From NCBI GenBank assembly GCA_035606695.1, contig DATNEW010000036.1:62001-126000 (forward strand): DNA of 64,000 bases. The letters are read 5' to 3'. Numbering within the stretch: the stretch's first letter is position 1; each line of letters begins with the position of its first letter. This document shows, piece by piece, positions 33,257-43,296 of this stretch. The translations under genes were made by a program, and so were the position numbers. Below the pieces are notes generated by a model that saw only the letters and a list, made by a program, of their open reading frames with translations, was not told the origin of the DNA and did no database searches. The DNA comes from Gemmatimonadaceae bacterium (lineage in GTDB: Bacteria > Gemmatimonadota > Gemmatimonadetes > Gemmatimonadales > Gemmatimonadaceae).

Positions 33257-35767
33257 TCAGCCTCGCAACGACATCCCCGCGTCGATCCGCATGATCCGTC
33301 TCGCCGGCAGGAACGTCGCCACGACACCCACCACGCCCACGATCGCGAGCGCCGCGACATAGGTCGTCGCATCCAGCGACTTGATCCCGAACAGGAACGA
33401 CGCCACCAGTCGCGACGTTCCGATCGCCACCAGCGCGCCACTCCCCAAGCCGATGGCGACGACCATCGCGCCACGTCCGACCGTCGACCACAGCAGCGTT
33501 CGCTCGTCCGCGCCAAGCACGAGACGCAACCCCAGCTCCTTGCTGCGCTGCGACACCACGAACGCAACGACGCCATACACACCGAGACTCGCCAGCGCGA
33601 GCGCCGTGAGGGCGAAGCCGAGCAGGAGGACCGCGACGACGCGCGTCGCCGACATCTCCGCGCTCACGATCTCGTCGAGCATCCGCACGCTCGACAGCGA
33701 CATCGGCACCGCGCTCGCCTGCGCCGCGCGCGACACGGTCGTCGCGACGGCCGGGCCGCTCATGCTCGTTCGCACCAGGAGCGTCGCGCCGAAGCGGGGC
33801 GATTGCTGATCTTCGGATTGCAGCGTGTACACCGCCGGCGAACGCGCCGCATCGACCGAGCGGAATCGCACGTCGCGCACGACGCCGACGATCGTCATCG
33901 GCCGCGCATTCGGTTGATCGAGCGCCAGCGCCTTGCCGACCGGAGAACGGTCGCCGTACAACTCGCGCGCCATCGTCTCGCCGATCACGGCCACGGGATG
34001 ATCGCCCATCGTGTCGGCATCGACGAACGTGCGTCCGCCGACGAGCGAAATACCAAGCGTTCGGAAGTAGCCGCTCGACACACCGTGCAGCTCGGCCTCG
34101 ATCGGTCGGTCGCCGCCGACGCCACCGATCGAGTGCACGCCGAGCGTATAGAGACACGCGACGTCGAACGGCACGCAACCCGACGTCGCCACTGACGTGA
34201 TGCCGGGCATCGTCGTGAGCTGCGCGATGAAGTCCGCCCGGCGTATGCGCGCGGACGCGGACGTATCGTTCGACGCGACGTGCAGCGTCAACACGCCCTT
34301 TGGCTGAAATCCCAGGTCGACGTGCAGCAGGACGTCGAGACTGCGCAGCATCAAGCCGGCGGAGATCAGCAGCATCGTCGCCAGCGCGATCTGCGCGGCG
34401 ACCAGCAACTGCCGGCCCTTCACCGGCGACGTCGCATGCAGATCGCCCGACGTCGCGATGAGCTCCTTCGCATCGACACGCGCGGCCGCGATCGCCGGAC
34501 CGATGCCGAACAGCAGCGTTGCCGCGATCGTCACGAGCGACGCGAAGACGACGACGCGCATGTTCGGATCGAACGACGCGCCGGCGAGCAAATCCGTGCC
34601 GCGCAGCAGCACCCAGTTTTGTGGGAGGGCGGGCCGAAGTGCCGCGAGCGCTTGCGCGCAGAACGATCCGAGCAGAATTCCGCACGGCAGCGCAACGAAT
34701 CCGAGCAACGCACACTCCGTCAGCACCTGGCGCGCCACTCGCCCGCCCGATGCGCCGAGCGCGAGCCGCACGCCCATCTCGCCGCGGCGCGCGTGGCCGC
34801 GGGCGAGCAGGATCGACGCGATGTTCGCACACACGATCGCCAAGAGACCGATCACCGCCGCGCTCATCAGCGCGAGAATCGGTTTGACGAGCGGATGACG
34901 GCGCGCTTCGGCGAGCGAGACGACGCCAATGCCGCGATCCTGCTTGTCGGCGACGAATCGATTGGTCGCGATCTGATCGATGAGTGGAAGCGCGGCGCGC
35001 AAATACACGCGCTCCCGATCGAGCGTCACGCCCCGACTCGTGCGCGCGATGACAGTTCCCGAAAGACCGGCGAGCTTTTCGGTCCAGCGCGCCGACGGAT
35101 CGATGCGCGACATCATGCGCACCGGCAGCCATGCGTCGGCGCCGATGGTGAAGCCGGTGAAATGCGGCGGCATGACGCCGATGACCGTCACCGGCGAACC
35201 ATCGATCTCGAGTGTCGTGCCGATGACACCCGGACTCGCGCCGAACGCGGTGCGCCATAGACGGTCCGAGATCATCCCGACCGTCGTCGGATGTGTCGCC
35301 GAATCCTCGTCGGCGGCGAACGATCGTCCCAATTTTGGCTCGATCGAGAACGTCGACAACAACGAACGCGTGATCGCTTCCAGACGAATCGGATGATCGT
35401 CCTCATTCGGCAGGCGGACGAGCGCGTCCGACCAATCGGCGAATCCCATGTCGTCGAAGCCCGCGGCGGCTTGCTTCAGCAGCTCGTATCGCGCGAAGGT
35501 CCACGCCACGGTATCCTGTCGCGCGCGCGCCTTCACGCTCACGGTCTGAAACGGCACCACCAGCCGCTCGGCCATGGGAAACGGGAGCGGCCGAAGCAGC
35601 ATCACATCGACCAGCGTGAACACCGCGGCCGCGACGCCGATGCCGAGCGCGATCGACACGACCATGACTGTCGTACCGAGTGGTGTCCGAGTCAGTTGTC
35701 GACGGCCGAATCGCAGATCCTGCGCGGCAGAACTGCCCCAACGGCCCCACATCGACATGAACGCCAT
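33257..35767 (-). CDS. ADOP-type (MacB/FtsX-like) permease 1
   Basis: An 836-residue ABC permease of the ADOP group: two tandem units of an FtsX-type membrane domain and an extracytoplasmic MacB-PCD domain. Visible are GTTVMVVSIALGIGVAAAVF near the N-terminus, RLALGASGGRVARQVLTE at the end of the first FtsX unit, and LGLRLVLGADERTLLWSTV with ATFLPARRIMRIDAGMSLRG in the second. It lacks the soluble N-terminal region seen in the companion permease. No ATPase gene is adjacent. It follows padR-ADOP2 with a 167-base gap. Confidence 0.9.
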   Translation of the reverse strand: MAFMSMWGRWGSSAAQDLRFGRRQLTRTPLGTTVMVVSIALGIGVAAAVFTLVDVMLLRPLPFPMAERLVVPFQTVSVKARARQDTVAWTFARYELLKQAAAGFDDMGFADWSDALVRLPNEDDHPIRLEAITRSLLSTFSIEPKLGRSFAADEDSATHPTTVGMISDRLWRTAFGASPGVIGTTLEIDGSPVTVIGVMPPHFTGFTIGADAWLPVRMMSRIDPSARWTEKLAGLSGTVIARTSRGVTLDRERVYLRAALPLIDQIATNRFVADKQDRGIGVVSLAEARRHPLVKPILALMSAAVIGLLAIVCANIASILLARGHARRGEMGVRLALGASGGRVARQVLTECALLGFVALPCGILLGSFCAQALAALRPALPQNWVLLRGTDLLAGASFDPNMRVVVFASLVTIAATLLFGIGPAIAAARVDAKELIATSGDLHATSPVKGRQLLVAAQIALATMLLISAGLMLRSLDVLLHVDLGFQPKGVLTLHVASNDTSASARIRRADFIAQLTTMPGITSVATSGCVPFDVACLYTLGVHSIGGVGGDRPIEAELHGVSSGYFRTLGISLVGGRTFVDADTMGDHPVAVIGETMARELYGDRSPVGKALALDQPNARPMTIVGVVRDVRFRSVDAARSPAVYTLQSEDQQSPRFGATLLVRTSMSGPAVATTVSRAAQASAVPMSLSSVRMLDEIVSAEMSATRVVAVLLLGFALTALALASLGVYGVVAFVVSQRSKELGLRLVLGADERTLLWSTVGRGAMVVAIGLGSGALVAIGTSRLVASFLFGIKSLDATTYVAALAIVGVVGVVATFLPARRIMRIDAGMSLRG

Positions 35768-35934
35768 CGCGTCCTCAGGTGGCTCGGATGCCGCGTCTCA
35801 ATGAACGATGCGTGCCGCGCCGCCCGGTGACGAAGTGCGTATCGACCAACGCGTTGCGTTGGCGGACGGTGCCCATCGCTGTTCGCTGATGGGATGCACT
35901 GTCCGCAAACGCACACGTCACATCGCCCGTTGCG

Positions 35935-38613
35935 TCAATCCGCGCGCAACGCCTCGAGCGGATCCATCCGCGTTGCCCGCAACGCCGGCACGAACGACGC
36001 CGCGCCGGCGACGCACAGCATGAATGCCGAGACCGCGACATAGGTCATCGTATCCACGGGGGCGATGCCGAACAGCAACGTCGAGGTCAGGCGTCCGAGC
36101 GCCGCCGCGCCGAGCAAGCCGAGCGCGAGTCCGACGACGGCGAGTCCCAGTCCGTGGCGCAACACCATGCGGCGCACGTTCTGCGCGCTCGCGCCAAGCG
36201 CGATGCGAATGCCGATCTCGCGCGCCCGCTGTGTGATCGAATAGGCGAGCACACCGTACGTGCCGACTGCCGCGAGCACCAGCGCGATCACCGCGAATGT
36301 GCCGAGCAGCTCGGCGAGGATCTGCGGTCGTGCGACGGACGCCGCGAAGACTTCGTCCATGCTGCGCATCTGCGCGATCGGCAGCGATGCATCGAGCGAC
36401 GAGACGACTTTCCGAATTCCCGGCGCGAGCGCGGCGACGTCGCGATCCGACCGGACGACGACGTTGAGACTTGCCGGCGCGTACTGGCGAATCGTTGGGC
36501 TCTGCTCGTAGTCGAGATACAACTCGGTGCCGGTCTTCGAGTCGACGCCGCCCTGTTTCACGTCCTTCGCGACGCCGACGATCGTCATCCAGACTGAATC
36601 GCCGCCCGGCCGAATGCGACGCCCGATCGGATTCTGCTTTCCATAAAAGAGGCGCGCCGTGGTCTGGTTGATGATCGCGACGGGCGCCGTCATCGGACCG
36701 TCTTGCGGTCCGAACGCGCGGCCGGCAACCACGGGAATGTGCATCGTCGTGAAATACGACGGCAGCGCGTACTGATAGTAGTCGATGTTCGCCATCGGGC
36801 CGTTCGGCGCGGGCACGTATCCTTCGATGTCCGTGTCGTTCGCGTTGATCGAGCGCTGTGGCGGAAGTCCGCTCATCGCGGTCGTCGCGGCGATGCCGGG
36901 AACGGAACGCAGTTCGCGCGTCAGATTGTCGTAGAACGCGACGCGACGAACGGGATCAGTGTACACCTTGGGCGGCAGCGCGATGCGGAACGTCGTGAGA
37001 TGCGTGCGATCGAAGCCCGCGTCGACGCGCATGAGATTCCAGAAGCTCCGAACGAGCAACCCCGCGCCGACGACCAGCATCACCGCAAGCGCCATCTCCA
37101 GGATGACAAGTCCGCTGCGCACGCGTGCGCGCGCACCGATCGCCGTCGTGCGGCTGCCTGCATCGCGCAGCGTCAGCCCCAGGTTGCCGGCAGTCATCTG
37201 GAGCGCCGGCGCGAGACCGAACACCACCGCCGTCAACAGCGCGAGACCGAGTGTAAAGAGCAGGACTCGCGCGTCGATGGTAACGCCGGCGGCGCGCGGA
37301 ATGCCGGCCGACGCCGCATGAACCAGCGTGCGCAATCCGACGTACGCCAGCGCGGTACCGAGCACGGCGCCGGTGATCGAGAGCACAAAACTCTCGGCGA
37401 GAAACTGCCGCACGAGCCGCCCGCGGCCGGCGCCCAGCGCGGCGCGCACTGCCAGCTCCTTGTGGCGCGTCTCGGCGCGCATGAGCAGGAGGTTCGCGAG
37501 ATTCGCGCACGCGATGAGCAGGACGAACGCAACCGCGGCCTGCAGCGTCCATAGGGCGCGGCCTATGCCTCCGATGGTGTCCGATTGCAGATCGTCGAAG
37601 CGAATGGGGTGGAATTTCGGATCGGGCGTGTGCACGAAACCCGGGCCGCAGCACTGTGCTCCGACCGTGCCGCCGTCGGTGACGTTCCATTGCTTCACCA
37701 TTTGCGTGAGCTCGCCGCGCGCCTGTGTGAGTGAGACGCCGTCCTTGAGTCGTCCGACGAGCAGGAAGTTGTGGCCGCCGCGGTATTGCTTTCGCTGCGC
37801 CGGGTCGAGCGTGAGCGGCGCCCACACCTGCACGCCTTGCTCGTGCACGTCGAAGCCCGGCGGCATGATGCCGACGACCGTGCGCGCCATGCCATCGACT
37901 TGAATCTGCTTGCCGACGATCGGGCGGCCGCCGAACGCGCTCTGCCACACTTCGTGTGAGAGCACGACGACCGGCGCCTGATTCGGGAGCGTTTCCTCAT
38001 TCGTGAATGCGCGTCCCATCGCCGGGTGGACGCCGAGCACGTCGAACATGCTCGACGATGCGATGGCGGCGGTGACGCGCATGGGCGTTGCGTCACCACC
38101 CAGGTTCACCGCGCTCACGACGTACGCGCCGACGGACTGGAACGATCGGTTTCGCTCCTGGAACTCGAGAAACTCGGCCGCATCGAGCGGGAAGTGATCG
38201 AGGCCCATCGACGGGAACTGGCTCGTGATCTGCACCAGCTGCTGCGGCTTCGGGTATGGCAACGGCCGAAGCACGACACCGTTGATGACGCTGAAGATCG
38301 CGGTGTTCGCGCCGATTCCGAGTGCGAGCGTCACGACGCACGCGGTCGCGAATGCGGGCAAGCGCGTGAGGCTCCGGATGGCATAGCGAACGTCGCCGGC
38401 GAACTCGGACGCCCAGTCGCGCGGCCACATGTCGCTCGTCACTTCGCGGATGGTGACGGTATCGCCAAGGTCGCGCCGCGCGTTGCGTTCCGCGTCTTCG
38501 GGCGACTCGCCGCGCGCGATGCCGTCGCGGATTGCCATGCTCATGTGCGTGCGAAGCTCGTCGGTCAATTCGCTTTCGCGAATTGACCGGCGGCGCCAGA
38601 AGCTGTTCGGCAT
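35935..38613 (-). CDS. ADOP-type (MacB/FtsX-like) permease 2
   Basis: An 892-residue ADOP permease with the full architecture: an N-terminal soluble segment (residues 1-75, ELTDELRTHMSMAIRDGIARG, NARRDLGD), DVRYAIRSLTRLPAFATACV, then LTLALGIGANTAIFSVINGV, the first MacB-PCD region, a first FtsX unit ending near RAALGAGRGRLVRQFL, and a second PCD and FtsX unit (EIGIRIALGASAQNVRRMVL, PALRATRMDPLEALRAD). Such PadR-linked permeases are highly expanded in Acidobacteria and Gemmatimonadota. Substrates are unknown. It starts 1 base after padR ends. Confidence 0.92.
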   Translation of the reverse strand: MPNSFWRRRSIRESELTDELRTHMSMAIRDGIARGESPEDAERNARRDLGDTVTIREVTSDMWPRDWASEFAGDVRYAIRSLTRLPAFATACVVTLALGIGANTAIFSVINGVVLRPLPYPKPQQLVQITSQFPSMGLDHFPLDAAEFLEFQERNRSFQSVGAYVVSAVNLGGDATPMRVTAAIASSSMFDVLGVHPAMGRAFTNEETLPNQAPVVVLSHEVWQSAFGGRPIVGKQIQVDGMARTVVGIMPPGFDVHEQGVQVWAPLTLDPAQRKQYRGGHNFLLVGRLKDGVSLTQARGELTQMVKQWNVTDGGTVGAQCCGPGFVHTPDPKFHPIRFDDLQSDTIGGIGRALWTLQAAVAFVLLIACANLANLLLMRAETRHKELAVRAALGAGRGRLVRQFLAESFVLSITGAVLGTALAYVGLRTLVHAASAGIPRAAGVTIDARVLLFTLGLALLTAVVFGLAPALQMTAGNLGLTLRDAGSRTTAIGARARVRSGLVILEMALAVMLVVGAGLLVRSFWNLMRVDAGFDRTHLTTFRIALPPKVYTDPVRRVAFYDNLTRELRSVPGIAATTAMSGLPPQRSINANDTDIEGYVPAPNGPMANIDYYQYALPSYFTTMHIPVVAGRAFGPQDGPMTAPVAIINQTTARLFYGKQNPIGRRIRPGGDSVWMTIVGVAKDVKQGGVDSKTGTELYLDYEQSPTIRQYAPASLNVVVRSDRDVAALAPGIRKVVSSLDASLPIAQMRSMDEVFAASVARPQILAELLGTFAVIALVLAAVGTYGVLAYSITQRAREIGIRIALGASAQNVRRMVLRHGLGLAVVGLALGLLGAAALGRLTSTLLFGIAPVDTMTYVAVSAFMLCVAGAASFVPALRATRMDPLEALRAD

Positions 38614-38614
38614 G

Positions 38615-38983
38615 TCAAACCTCCTCGGGAGCGGGCGGCACGAACAATCCTTCGATGGCCTGTGAGAGCTGCTGCCAGCGCGAGCGCTCGGCGGTGAGCC
38701 GTTTTCGGCCGGCGGGTGTGAGGCGATAAACGCGCACGCGCTGTTTGTTATCGGACTTCTCCCACTCGGCTTTCACGAGCTTCTGTCGTTCGAGCCGATG
38801 CAGCGCGGGATAGAGCGACCCGGCATCGACTTGCAGGACGCCGTTGGAGGTCGCGCGGACGAGCTGTACGAGCCCGTATCCGTGGCGCGGTCCCCAGCGC
38901 AGGGCCTGGAGGATGATGAGATCGAGCGTGCCCTGAAGGAGCTCGATGCGCGCGAGGGCCGGCTTGGGTCGACGATTGGTCAT
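38615..38983 (-). CDS. PadR-family transcriptional regulator
   Basis: A 122-residue winged-helix repressor of the short PadR type: LLQGTLDLIILQALRWGPRHGYGL, then VDAGSLYPALHRLERQKLV (recognition helix region), the wing KSDNKQRVRVYRLTPAGRKRL, and a C-terminal dimerisation helix. I use the ATG at 38983; a TTG at 38998 is the alternative. It is the first gene of padR-ADOP2-ADOP1. Three matching palindromes upstream are its likely autoregulatory operators. Confidence 0.93.
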   Translation of the reverse strand: MTNRRPKPALARIELLQGTLDLIILQALRWGPRHGYGLVQLVRATSNGVLQVDAGSLYPALHRLERQKLVKAEWEKSDNKQRVRVYRLTPAGRKRLTAERSRWQQLSQAIEGLFVPPAPEEV

Positions 38984-39001
38984 AAGCGCCTGGAGCAAGG
39001 G

Positions 39002-39061
39002 TATAGACCGTCTATATCAAGGATATAGCGTGTCTATATGGTAGGCTAGAGACAGTCTATA
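39002..39061. promoter_or_regulatory. Three tandem palindromic operators (TATAGAC-N-GTCTATA)
   Basis: TATAGAC-C-GTCTATA at 39002-39016 is a perfect palindrome. TATAGCG-T-GTCTATA at 39024-39038 and TAGAGAC-A-GTCTATA at 39047-39061 differ from it by one base in one arm. The repeats start 22 and 23 bases apart, about two helix turns, so dimers would bind one face of DNA. They lie between the padR start and the divergent M28 peptidase gene. Binding by this PadR is inferred from position. Confidence 0.8.
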
Positions 39062-39154
39062 TCCTTGGAACCGGCGCCTCGTGATTTCGTTGGCACGCCG
39101 GCCGATCTCGTACATTCTCCTTACAATCGATTGGCGGGGTCGCTATCGTGCGGC

Positions 39155-40744
39155 ATGCGCTCATTCGTCCTCTTCCCCGCTTTCGCCGCCGTGCTGGCCG
39201 TGCCCGCGGCGCGCGCCGCCGCCCAGGACAATCCGACGGGCGATCCGATCGTCCAACGTCTCTACGACGAAGGCATGCACCACTCGCACGCCGCGAGTCT
39301 TGCACAAGTGCTCATGGACTCGATCGGACCGCGACTGACCGGCTCGCCCGCGAACCGCGCCGCGAACGACTGGCTCCTTGCCACCTATCGCGCGTGGGGC
39401 GTGGACGCGAAGAACGAGCAATACGGCACCTGGCGCGACTGGACGCGCGGGCCGAGCGGTCTCGAGCTCGTCGCGCCGCGCGTGCGTGTGCTCGAGGCAA
39501 CGATGCACGCCTGGAGCGCCACGACGCCGGCGGGCGGCGTCACCACCGACGTCGTCATCATTCCGCGCGCATCAGAGATCGTTGATAGCGCCGGCTTCGC
39601 GCGGTGGCTCGCCGGCGCCAGGGGCAAGATCGTGCTGGCGTCGATGCCGCAGCCAAGCTGCCGCCCCGATTCCGACACGCGCTTCTGGGCCGACTCGGCG
39701 ACCTACGCGCACTCGCGCGCGGTGCGCGACAGCGTCGCATCCGACTGGACCGCGCGTTTCACCGCCGCGCACGTCAGCACCCGCAATCTCATGCCCGTGC
39801 TCGAGCGCGCGGGCGTCGCGGCGGTTCTCACGAACTCCTGGTCGCGCGGCTGGGGCGTGGACAAGATCCAATCCGCGCGGTCACGCACCGTACCCTCATT
39901 CGACGTGTCGTGCGAAGACTATTCGCTGCTCGCGCGTCTCGCGGCGAACGGACAGCATCCGCGCGTGCGAGCGGTGGCGCAGGCGACGCTTGCCGCCGCA
40001 GAGTCGCCGGTCTTCAACACCGTGGCGCGCATCACGGGCAGCGACAAGCCGAACGAATACGTCATGCTCTCCGCGCATCTCGACTCGTGGGACGCCGGTA
40101 GCGGTGCGACCGACAATGGTACGGGCACGATCACGATGCTCGAGGCCATGCGCATACTCCACGAGATCTATCCGCACCCCAAGCGCACGATTCTCGTCGG
40201 GCATTGGAGCGGCGAAGAGGAAGGCGACATCGGATCGTCGGCGTTCGCCGCGGACCATCCCGAGATCCTCAAGGGACTCCAGGCACTGTTCAATCAGGAC
40301 AACGGCACCGGCGAGATCGACAGCGTGCAGACGAACGGCTTCGTCGACGGCGCTCCGGCGCTCGCGCGCTGGATGTCGCGCATGCCCGCCGACATGACGC
40401 GCAGCATCGCGCTGATGATGCCCGGTGTCGCGCACAACGAAAGCACCGACAGCGACGCGTTCGACTGCCGCAACGCACCGGGATTCTTTCTCACGTCGTC
40501 CGATTGGTCGTACACCGATTACACCTGGCACACCAACCGCGACACGTACGACAAGATCAATTTCGACAACGTGAAGCGGAACGCCACGCTCGTCGCGCTG
40601 TTCGCGTACGAGGCATCGGAAGATCCGACGTTCCTCTCGCGGACGCGACGTGTGCCGCCAATCGACCCGCGCAGTGGACAGCCGATGCGTGTTCCGCAAT
40701 GCGACGAAGCCCCGCGCAGCTGGGCGGCCACGCAACGGCCGTAA
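39155..40744 (+). CDS. Secreted M28-family metallopeptidase
   Basis: A 529-residue zinc aminopeptidase/carboxypeptidase-like protein with a signal peptide (MRSFVLFPAFAAVLAVPAARAAAQ). A protease-associated-type region lies around residues 100-270. The M28 catalytic domain follows, with metal ligands in VMLSAHLDSWDAGSGATDNG, the catalytic/metal glutamates in GHWSGEEEGDIGS, Asp in FNQDNGTGE, and the last His in YTWHTNRDTYDKI. The upstream frame from 39065 is not needed; the ATG at 39155 gives the signal peptide. It is divergent from padR across the three operators. Confidence 0.93.
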   Translation: MRSFVLFPAFAAVLAVPAARAAAQDNPTGDPIVQRLYDEGMHHSHAASLAQVLMDSIGPRLTGSPANRAANDWLLATYRAWGVDAKNEQYGTWRDWTRGPSGLELVAPRVRVLEATMHAWSATTPAGGVTTDVVIIPRASEIVDSAGFARWLAGARGKIVLASMPQPSCRPDSDTRFWADSATYAHSRAVRDSVASDWTARFTAAHVSTRNLMPVLERAGVAAVLTNSWSRGWGVDKIQSARSRTVPSFDVSCEDYSLLARLAANGQHPRVRAVAQATLAAAESPVFNTVARITGSDKPNEYVMLSAHLDSWDAGSGATDNGTGTITMLEAMRILHEIYPHPKRTILVGHWSGEEEGDIGSSAFAADHPEILKGLQALFNQDNGTGEIDSVQTNGFVDGAPALARWMSRMPADMTRSIALMMPGVAHNESTDSDAFDCRNAPGFFLTSSDWSYTDYTWHTNRDTYDKINFDNVKRNATLVALFAYEASEDPTFLSRTRRVPPIDPRSGQPMRVPQCDEAPRSWAATQRP

Positions 40745-40759
40745 CGAACCACCGTGTCG

Positions 40760-42058
40760 TTAGAGCGGCGCCGTTCCCGACTCCGCCTGCACCGCGGACA
40801 GGATTCCACGCTCGACGTAAATCGGCCGCACGTGCTCGCGCAGCGATCTGATTCGCGTCGCGAGCCACACGCCGGCCGCCGCGCAAACGACGCCGCCGAG
40901 AATGATCGTCGCCGACGCGCCGATGCGGTCGGCGACGACACCGGCCAGCAGACTGCCGATCGGCGCCGAACCCATGAACGCCATGGTATAAAACGCCATC
41001 ACCCGGCCGCGCAAACGCTCTTCGGTGATCGTCTGAAGGATCGTGTTCACCGACGCCATGTTCACCATGAAGCCCGCGCCCACGAACGGCAGGATCACGA
41101 GCGACGCCCACAACGACTGTGAAAGCCCGAAGGCGATGAGCCCAATGCCGAACGTCATCGTCGCGACGATCATCACGCGACCGAGACCGAGCACGCTGGA
41201 CCGGCTCGCGAGATAGAGCGCGCCGGCGACGGCGCCAAGTCCGGACGCGGTCATGAGAAAGCCGAGCGTGTGCGCGCCGCCGTGCAACGTGGTCGACGCG
41301 ATCATCGGCATGAGCACGCTGTACGGCATCCCCATGCAGCTGACGACGGCGAGCAGGATCAACGCCGATCGCACCGGAGGAAATCCGCTGACGTACCGAT
41401 AGCCGTCGCGCAACTCGGACAGCATCCCCGCGCGCGTCGACGCCGGCGCATCGCGTTTGACGCGCATCATCAACAGCGAGATGATCACCGCGACGTACGA
41501 GATCGCGTCGATCAGGAAACACCAGCTTTCGCCCATGGCGGCGATGATCACGCCGCCGATCGACGGACCGATGATGCGACTGCCGTTCACCATCGTCGAG
41601 TTGAGCGCGATGGCGTTCGGCAGGTCCGCGCGATCGTCCACCATGTGCACGACGAACGACTGCCGCGCGGGCGTATCGAAGGCGTTGATCAGGCCCTGCA
41701 CCACCTGCAGCACGAGGATCCACGCCACGTCGATCGCCCCGGTGAACGCGAGAATGGCAAGCGCGAGCGATTGGAGCGCGGACAGCACCTGCGTCCACAC
41801 GAGAATGCGATGCCGGTCCCAGCGATCCACCAACACGCCCGCGAACGGTGCAAGCAGCAGCGTCGGAATCTGGCCGGCGAATCCCACCACGCCGAGCAGC
41901 AGCGCGGAGTGCGTCAGCCGATACACGAGCCAACTCGTCGCCACGCGCGTGATCCACGTGCCGATGAGCGAAACGCTCTGCCCGCTGAAGAACAGACGAA
42001 AATTTCGGTGTGCGAGCGCGCGTCCGAGTCGCGGGCGCGGCGGTTGGTTCGACGGCAT
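40760..42058 (-). CDS. MFS transporter, EntS-like efflux type
   Basis: A 432-residue major facilitator with 12 membrane helices. Characteristic segments are LAHRNFRLFFSGQSVSLIGT at the N-terminus, PFAGVLVDRWDRHRILVW (motif A type), DTPARQSFVVHMV and ALNSTMVNGSRIIGPSIGG, all typical of the MFS_3 group of enterobactin-exporter-like proteins. The ATG at 42058 gives the natural N-terminus; the longer frame runs towards the P450 gene. It follows tetR-P450 with a 41-base gap and could export the P450 product or a toxic substrate. Confidence 0.9.
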   Translation of the reverse strand: MPSNQPPRPRLGRALAHRNFRLFFSGQSVSLIGTWITRVATSWLVYRLTHSALLLGVVGFAGQIPTLLLAPFAGVLVDRWDRHRILVWTQVLSALQSLALAILAFTGAIDVAWILVLQVVQGLINAFDTPARQSFVVHMVDDRADLPNAIALNSTMVNGSRIIGPSIGGVIIAAMGESWCFLIDAISYVAVIISLLMMRVKRDAPASTRAGMLSELRDGYRYVSGFPPVRSALILLAVVSCMGMPYSVLMPMIASTTLHGGAHTLGFLMTASGLGAVAGALYLASRSSVLGLGRVMIVATMTFGIGLIAFGLSQSLWASLVILPFVGAGFMVNMASVNTILQTITEERLRGRVMAFYTMAFMGSAPIGSLLAGVVADRIGASATIILGGVVCAAAGVWLATRIRSLREHVRPIYVERGILSAVQAESGTAPL

Positions 42059-42099
42059 CGGCGGGGTGGACGAGCAATATGGAGACCGCTGGAGGCGCG

Positions 42100-43296
42100 C
42101 TACGCGCGCGCTGCCTCCGACCGCTCGAAACGTAGCTGAAGGCGCTCCGGACCATGCACGTGGAACGCTTCGCGCGGCGTCCAGGGCTCGTCGCCGGCGC
42201 GCTCGAACCGCGTCCATCGCTCGAGCAATAATCCGAGCGCGATTCGCGCCTCGAGCCTCGCCAGCGGGGCCCCGACACAGAAGTGAATGCCGTGCCCGAA
42301 CGCGATGTGCGCATTCGGATGCCGCGTCACATCGAACGACTCGGCCCCGTCGAACCGCCGCGGGTCGCGATTCGCGGCTCCGATCACGAGCAGCACCATC
42401 TGCCCGGCGGGAATCGTGTGATCGCCGACTCGCGCGTCCTTCTTCGCGACGCGAAACATGGTTTGTACCGGCGATCGATATCGCAGCACCTCCTCGATCG
42501 CCGGAGCCAGCAACTCCGGCGCGATACGAAGCAGCGCGAGCTGATCCGGATGTTCGATGAACGACAACACGGCGTTCGCGATCAGATTCGTCGTCGTCTC
42601 GTGCCCGGCCAGCATCAGGAGCTGGAAGAATCCCAGGATTTCGTCATCGGTCAGGCGTTCGCCTTCTTCGTTCGGCTGCACGAGTGCCGTCAGCAGATCG
42701 TTCTCTGGCCGCGAGCGCCGCTCGTCGACGAGGCGGCCGACGTACTCGCGCATCTCCGCGTTCGCGACGGTGACGTCGTGAATCGCCTGCGCGGCGCGCG
42801 GATCGCCGCTGACGGTGTGGCTCAATCGGACGATCGCATCGCTCCACCGGCGAAACGTCGCGTAGTCCGACGGAGGCGCGCCAATCATCTCGGCAACGAC
42901 CATGAGCGGCAGCGGCATCGCGAAATCGCCGATCAACTCGATTTCGCCGGAGTCGGAGTTCGCGTCCGCGCGATCGAGCAGCGAACGCGCCAGCGCATCG
43001 ATGCGCGCTTCCAGCGCCGCCACGGAGCGCGGCGTAAACGCGCGCGCGATCAACGACCGCAGCCGCGTGTGCCTCGGTGGATCCGCGAAGATCAACCACT
43101 GACTCGTCAGCGCCCCGCCGGGCGACGCGGCCGAGCTGAACGTCGCGGCGTCGGCGAGTCCGCGCTTGGTGTCGTCGTAGCCCAGGAGCATCCACAGACC
43201 GGTGCGTGGTTCGCGAAACACCGGCGCCGCGGACCGAAGCTGTGCGTAGAGGGGATACGGATTGCGACGTGCGTCCTCGGAGAAGATGTCGATCAC
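42100..43296 (-). CDS. Cytochrome P450
   Basis: A 398-residue soluble bacterial P450 resembling the CYP107 group. Landmarks are the I-helix oxygen-binding segment MLAGHETTTNLIAN, the ExxR motif in IEEVLRYRSP, and the heme-thiolate loop FGHGIHFCVGAPLARLE with the axial cysteine at about residue 345. The start is a GTG at 43296 overlapping the tetR stop as GTGA. No ferredoxin or reductase gene is adjacent, so electron partners are encoded elsewhere. The substrate is unknown. Confidence 0.95.
   Translation of the reverse strand: MIDIFSEDARRNPYPLYAQLRSAAPVFREPRTGLWMLLGYDDTKRGLADAATFSSAASPGGALTSQWLIFADPPRHTRLRSLIARAFTPRSVAALEARIDALARSLLDRADANSDSGEIELIGDFAMPLPLMVVAEMIGAPPSDYATFRRWSDAIVRLSHTVSGDPRAAQAIHDVTVANAEMREYVGRLVDERRSRPENDLLTALVQPNEEGERLTDDEILGFFQLLMLAGHETTTNLIANAVLSFIEHPDQLALLRIAPELLAPAIEEVLRYRSPVQTMFRVAKKDARVGDHTIPAGQMVLLVIGAANRDPRRFDGAESFDVTRHPNAHIAFGHGIHFCVGAPLARLEARIALGLLLERWTRFERAGDEPWTPREAFHVHGPERLQLRFERSEAARA

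Noticed and set aside
33138-35258. Upstream extension of the flippase frame to 1225 codons
   Set aside because: This part overlaps the ADOP1 permease on the same strand in another frame and is Arg/Ala-rich without domain content.
35768-35934. Separate promoter or terminator between the two ADOP genes
   Set aside because: Only a weak 6-bp inverted repeat (CCCATC/GATGGG at 35872-35893) is seen, with no T-tract and no -35/-10 pair.
33257-38613. Possible complete MacAB efflux system
   Set aside because: The permeases are ADOP-type with two FtsX units, and neither a MacA-like adaptor nor an ABC ATPase gene is adjacent.
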